A stretch of 7,945 bases of DNA from DASXMX01 sp036794395 (GTDB taxonomy: Bacteria > Planctomycetota > Phycisphaerae > Tepidisphaerales > Tepidisphaeraceae). Positions 5,333-7,945 of this stretch are shown here, in pieces. Positions within the stretch are counted from its first letter, which is position 1. Each line of letters begins with the position of its first letter. Made by a program: the position numbers and the translations under genes. The stretch spans positions 1 through 7,945 of the forward strand of contig DAIRGS010000326.1 of NCBI GenBank assembly GCA_036794395.1, in the 5' to 3' direction. The notes below the pieces were generated by a model. The model was given only the letters and a program-made list of their open reading frames with translations, was not told where the DNA came from and made no database searches.

Positions 5333-6046
5333 TTAGAATTTAACAAAATAATCGCATTGGCGATTGTCGTTGGCCTGCTTTTCGAAGGCGATGCAGTGGC
5401 CGTCAAGGCCGAATTTTTTGTCGGACTGCAACGTCTCCGGCGATGCGTCGCGGCTGAGTTTGCTTTTTGGATCGGAATCAGAGCCGACGTGGGCGACAAC
5501 CTTGTAGCTCCGGTTCGAGGCGACGAATCGGGCGACGCTTCGGATGGAGGGCCAGCCGGCATCGTCCAACACCACAATGCCGCCGACGTTCAGCAGTTGA
5601 TCGATAAAGAAGAAATCGACCAGCACGTGATCGAAGGTATGTTCGCCATCAATGAAGCCAAAATCGATTTTGCGACCGGCCGAAACGAGTTCGGGCAATG
5701 CGATCTGGGAAGGCTTTTCGATAAACTCGACAAAGCCTCGATACCCGGCCCGTTCGAGATTAGCGAGGCCGACTCCATGCCAGTAGGCGGGGGCGTTTTG
5801 GGCGGGATCGATGACGATGTGCTGGGGATTGGGCGTCGATTGCTTGAGCGCTTCGCAGATAAACAAGGTAGAAATGCCGAATGCCAATCCCACTTCGAGT
5901 GATACCTTCGGCTTGCGCTGGGCGATCAGGTTGGACAGCATCCGGCCTTCGTCAGCGGAAATGGTCGAATGCACATCAACGGTGCCTTTGCCATCAGCGC
6001 TGAGCGATCGTCGGGATTGCAGAATTTCCGCAAGAACTGGATTCAT
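5333..6046 (-). CDS. Class I SAM-dependent methyltransferase
   Basis: The protein has 237 residues with a Rossmann-type methyltransferase core. Motif I is SLEVGLAFGIST (49-60), the SAM-binding Gly-rich loop. The acidic end of strand 2 is IVIDPAQ (77-83). FIDGEHTFDHVLVDF (131-145) and GGIVVLDDAGW (155-165) match motifs of the Methyltransf_24 type, where the IDGxH and LDD segments often contribute to the active site. There is no signal peptide, so it is cytoplasmic. The substrate cannot be told; relatives methylate small molecules or sugars of cell-surface or natural-product pathways. The ATG at 6046 has AGGA (6054-6057) seven bases upstream. It is divergent from the SGNH hydrolase gene and lies 176 bases upstream of the dioxygenase on the same strand, so co-transcription is uncertain. 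Confidence 0.85.
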   Translation of the reverse strand: MNPVLAEILQSRRSLSADGKGTVDVHSTISADEGRMLSNLIAQRKPKVSLEVGLAFGISTLFICEALKQSTPNPQHIVIDPAQNAPAYWHGVGLANLERAGYRGFVEFIEKPSQIALPELVSAGRKIDFGFIDGEHTFDHVLVDFFFIDQLLNVGGIVVLDDAGWPSIRSVARFVASNRSYKVVAHVGSDSDPKSKLSRDASPETLQSDKKFGLDGHCIAFEKQANDNRQCDYFVKF

Positions 6047-6147
6047 AGCCTGATCCTACCGGGATCCGAAGTACTTCGCATCGGCGGCGAGCACGCGAGG
6101 GTGGCCGGATCAGGGCTATCGCATATGACCCCTCCGACGCAAAAAAT

Positions 6148-6157
6148 NNNNNNNNNN
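6148..6157. other. Run of ten N: assembly gap
   Basis: Ten undetermined bases interrupt the divergent region between the methyltransferase and the SGNH hydrolase. A round run of N usually marks a scaffold join, so the true gap may be larger and the two sides may not be as close as drawn. No gene is visible in 6047-6338. It holds this gap, a hairpin at 6183-6213 and a dyad at 6254-6270. The left flank carries a short A-run (aaaaaat). Confidence 0.95.
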
Positions 6158-6182
6158 AGCTTATGCTTGATCGAAAAACGCG

Positions 6183-6213
6183 GCTCGGCAGGAGCCTGGC
6201 ACTCCCGCTGAGC
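6183..6213. repeat. Imperfect hairpin element next to the assembly gap
   Basis: The arm gctcggcagg (6183-6192) pairs with cccgctgagc (6204-6213) with one wobble and one mismatch. An alternative small hairpin is ggctc/gagcc (6182-6186 and 6192-6196). The wording (ggctcggcaggagcct) resembles GC-rich interspersed repeats I recall from planctomycete and verrucomicrobial genomes. Such a repeat may have caused the nearby assembly break. Confidence 0.45.
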
Positions 6214-6253
6214 GCATATGCGATTGCCCTGGTCGCCGGATGTTTCGTAAACC

Positions 6254-6270
6254 TTCAACTTTTAGTTGAA
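6254..6270. promoter_or_regulatory. Perfect 7-bp dyad upstream of the SGNH gene
   Basis: The bases ttcaact (6254-6260) and agttgaa (6264-6270) are perfectly complementary around ttt. The dyad lies 68 bases before the ATG at 6339. It could be an operator or a weak leader hairpin. No strong -10/-35 pair is evident nearby. Confidence 0.35.
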
Positions 6271-6329
6271 CCGACCCCATGGCCACACCGGCCCGTCAAC
6301 CGTTAACATTCTCAAACTTACTAACCCTC

Positions 6330-6334
6330 GGAGG
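6330..6334 (+). promoter_or_regulatory. Ribosome binding site fixing the start at 6339
   Basis: GGAGG lies four bases before the ATG at 6339, and a signal peptide starts at that codon. The in-frame ATG at 6279 has no ribosome binding site and would bury the signal peptide. Confidence 0.8.
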
Positions 6335-6338
6335 AGCC

Positions 6339-7601
6339 ATGGATCGTCGGGTGTCTGCACTGGTTATTCTGATTCTCGGAATTGCTGCTGGAGTTGTGTC
6401 TGCCGCGGAGCAGCTTCAGAAGGGTGATTATGTGGCCGTGGTCGGCGATTCAATTACCGAGCAGCGGAAATACTCCCTGTACATCGAAGAGTATTTGACC
6501 ATGTGTCAGCCGGCGGGGGAATTGAAGCAGACGCAGTTCGGGTGGAGCGGGGAGACATCGTGGGGGTTTGAATCGCGGATGCAGAATGACATGCTGCGAT
6601 TTAAGCCGACCGTGGCGACGACTTGTTTTGGGATGAATGATGGCGCGTACAGTCCCATGAACGAGCAGAAGGCGGCGCGGTATCGCGAAGCGCAGACGAA
6701 GATCGTTCAGGAGATGAAGAAGGCCGGCGTTCGATTTATCGTGGTGGGTTCGCCGGGATGTGTGGACGTTCAGACGTTCCGCAACCGCAACCACGCGCTG
6801 GCGGAAATGTACAACAAGACGCTTGCCTCGCTACGCGACATCTCGAAGGAGGTCGCCGATAAGGAAGGCGTGGGGTTTGCCGATGTCTTCGATCCAATGC
6901 TGGATGTGATGACCAAGGCCGAGGCCAAGCATGGCGAGCAATATCACGTCTGCGGGCCGGATGGTGTGCACCCGGATAACAATGGCCACCTCGTCATGGC
7001 CTACGCGTTCCTGAAAGGCCTGGGCTGCACGGGCGACATCGGCACGATCACCTTCGATCTCACCTCGAACAAGGCCGAGGCCACCGAGGGACATAAGGTT
7101 CTTTCGGCATCGGACGGCTCGGTCGAGATTGAAAGTACACGATATCCGTTCTGTTTCTATGGCGATCCGGCTCGCACCGACTCCACGCGCGGTGTGCTGG
7201 AGTTTTTGCCGTTCAATCAGGATCTGAACCGGTTCATCCTCGTGGTGAAGAACCCTGGCGCGAGGAAGGTGAAAGTCACCTGGGGCAGCGCATCCAAAGA
7301 ATTCGATGGAGCGCAACTGGAAAAAGGAATCAACCTCGCGGCGGAGTTTTTGACCAATCCGTTTTCAGGGCCGTTCAAAAAACTGGAAGATCAGATCAGC
7401 CGGAAACAGGAACTTGAGACCCCGCTGGTGAAGCGGACCATCAATCAGATCCCGCAAGTGGTGAAATCCTCCCCAGCCGCAAAAGATGCCTTGGAGCGCG
7501 CCGCTACCGATGGCATCGCAGCGGATAAGGACCTACAGACAGCAGTCTCCGCATCGGTCGTCCCCGTGAAGCACACGATCAAGATCGAAGCGGTGAAGTA
7601 G
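6339..7601 (+). CDS. Secreted SGNH/GDSL-family hydrolase
   Basis: The protein has 420 residues. A signal peptide (about 1-23, MDRRVSALVILILG...VSAA) leads to an SGNH hydrolase domain of about 210 residues. Block I is VVGDSITE (34-41) with nucleophile S38. Block II is GWSGETSWG (68-76) and block III is GMND (98-101) with N100. Block V is DGVHPD (208-213) with D208 and H211 completing the triad. All catalytic positions are present, so it should be an active esterase or acyl hydrolase acting outside the cytoplasm, for example deacetylating polysaccharides (inference). The C-terminal ~185 residues form an additional region with beta-rich stretches (EFLPFNQDLNRFILVVKNPG, 288-307) and a helical tail; similar extensions occur in planctomycetal members. 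The gene appears monocistronic and ends before a terminator-like hairpin. Confidence 0.88.
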   Translation: MDRRVSALVILILGIAAGVVSAAEQLQKGDYVAVVGDSITEQRKYSLYIEEYLTMCQPAGELKQTQFGWSGETSWGFESRMQNDMLRFKPTVATTCFGMNDGAYSPMNEQKAARYREAQTKIVQEMKKAGVRFIVVGSPGCVDVQTFRNRNHALAEMYNKTLASLRDISKEVADKEGVGFADVFDPMLDVMTKAEAKHGEQYHVCGPDGVHPDNNGHLVMAYAFLKGLGCTGDIGTITFDLTSNKAEATEGHKVLSASDGSVEIESTRYPFCFYGDPARTDSTRGVLEFLPFNQDLNRFILVVKNPGARKVKVTWGSASKEFDGAQLEKGINLAAEFLTNPFSGPFKKLEDQISRKQELETPLVKRTINQIPQVVKSSPAAKDALERAATDGIAADKDLQTAVSASVVPVKHTIKIEAVK

Positions 7602-7624
7602 CCTAAAGGTGCATCGGTACCCAT

Positions 7625-7661
7625 CTTTAATAGTCCCGGGCCGAAGCCCTGGGTCTTAAAG
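7625..7661. terminator. Terminator-like or repeat hairpin after the SGNH gene
   Basis: The core cccgggc (7635-7641) pairs with gccctggg (7646-7653) around a cgaa loop with one mismatch and two flanking wobbles. The outer bases ctttaa (7625-7630) and ttaaag (7656-7661) are also complementary. There is no U-tract, so as an intrinsic terminator it is atypical. It may instead be another interspersed palindrome that protects the 3' end. It ends four bases before the next ATG. Confidence 0.5.
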
Positions 7662-7665
7662 CGTC

Positions 7666-7945
7666 ATGTCATCGGAACAGCAACCGTCCCAAAGCGATTC
7701 CGAGGCGGATGTGATACGCCTTGTGGAATTTCTCGCGACGCGAGACGCGCCCTGTCCGCTGTGTGGGTACAATCTGCACGGGCTAACCCGCGATATATGT
7801 CCCGAATGCGGTCGGCAGCTTCAACTATCGGTGGGGCTCACAGATCCATTCTTGCGGGCATGGGTCATTCTTGCTGTTGCGGTATTCAGCGGGGTGCAGG
7901 ACAGTTTCTGTGCGGCTTCAATTGACATAAGCGGGCCGGTTTTCC
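7666..7945 (+). CDS. Zinc-ribbon membrane protein, N-terminal part
   Basis: The frame is open from the ATG at 7666 to the window edge (93 residues seen), so the gene is cut at its 3' end. A polar N-terminus is followed by a zinc ribbon with C30, C33, C45 and C48 in the pattern CPxCGYxLxGL...CPECG. A hydrophobic stretch begins at about residue 63 (FLRAWVILAVAVFSG). This arrangement of a short zinc ribbon before membrane helices is widespread among uncharacterised Planctomycetota proteins and is one reason I assign the window to that phylum. Its function is unknown. No Shine-Dalgarno sequence precedes the ATG, and the upstream hairpin ends only four bases away, so the start is somewhat uncertain and the message may be leaderless. 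Confidence 0.72.
   Translation, partial: MSSEQQPSQSDSEADVIRLVEFLATRDAPCPLCGYNLHGLTRDICPECGRQLQLSVGLTDPFLRAWVILAVAVFSGVQDSFCAASIDISGPVF

Noticed and set aside
5357..5902. Plus-strand frame of 181 codons opposite the methyltransferase
   Set aside because: The opposite strand encodes all the methyltransferase motifs, and this frame shows no domain of its own.

Overview
The window most likely comes from a member of the Planctomycetota, possibly of the Phycisphaerae type. I infer this from the style of the genes, not from any marker gene. The right edge has a Cys-X2-Cys-GYxLxGL...CPxCG zinc-ribbon membrane protein of a kind common there. There are also small two-helix membrane paralogues, an exported Gly-Pro-rich EF-hand protein, a xylose-isomerase-like TIM-barrel protein and an exported SGNH hydrolase. 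The DNA is fairly GC-rich. Nearly every larger gap between genes holds a palindromic repeat.

Layout: bases 1-170 hold two near-identical direct repeats and no gene. At 171-1235 (minus) is a membrane protein whose two internal repeats keep the spacing of the Na+/Ca2+ exchanger (CaCA) alpha-repeats but lack the usual acidic and Asn residues. A short gap with a 12-bp dyad separates it from two tandem paralogues on the plus strand. The first (1396-1893) is intact with two membrane helices. The second (1959-2288) has lost its C-terminal half and ends in a short tandem duplication. Both have a TATAAT-like box 6-8 bases before the ATG and no ribosome binding site, so both look leaderless. Next is a plus-strand sugar phosphate isomerase/epimerase-like gene (2358-3383) with a good promoter candidate and ribosome binding site.

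Bases 3384-3632 separate convergent genes and hold three stacked palindromes: an element with perfect 29-bp arms, a bidirectional intrinsic terminator and a short interspersed-type hairpin. Three minus-strand genes follow: an EF-hand/Spy-like secreted protein (3633-4346), a Tat-exported intradiol dioxygenase-like protein (4461-5156) and a SAM-dependent methyltransferase (5333-6046). The first two could share a transcript (114-base gap). The divergent region 6047-6338 holds a 10-base run of N, an imperfect hairpin and a small perfect dyad. It leads into a secreted SGNH/GDSL hydrolase (6339-7601), a terminator-like hairpin and the start of the zinc-ribbon gene, which runs off the window.

The genes do not form one obvious pathway. 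Several products are predicted to be exported or membrane-bound, which fits a cell-envelope and carbohydrate or aromatic scavenging lifestyle, but that is inference. I see no defence system, CRISPR array, transposase, rRNA or tRNA. The less ordinary signals are the degenerate exchanger, the leaderless paralogue pair with its rearranged end, and the set of unrelated palindromic elements in the gaps.
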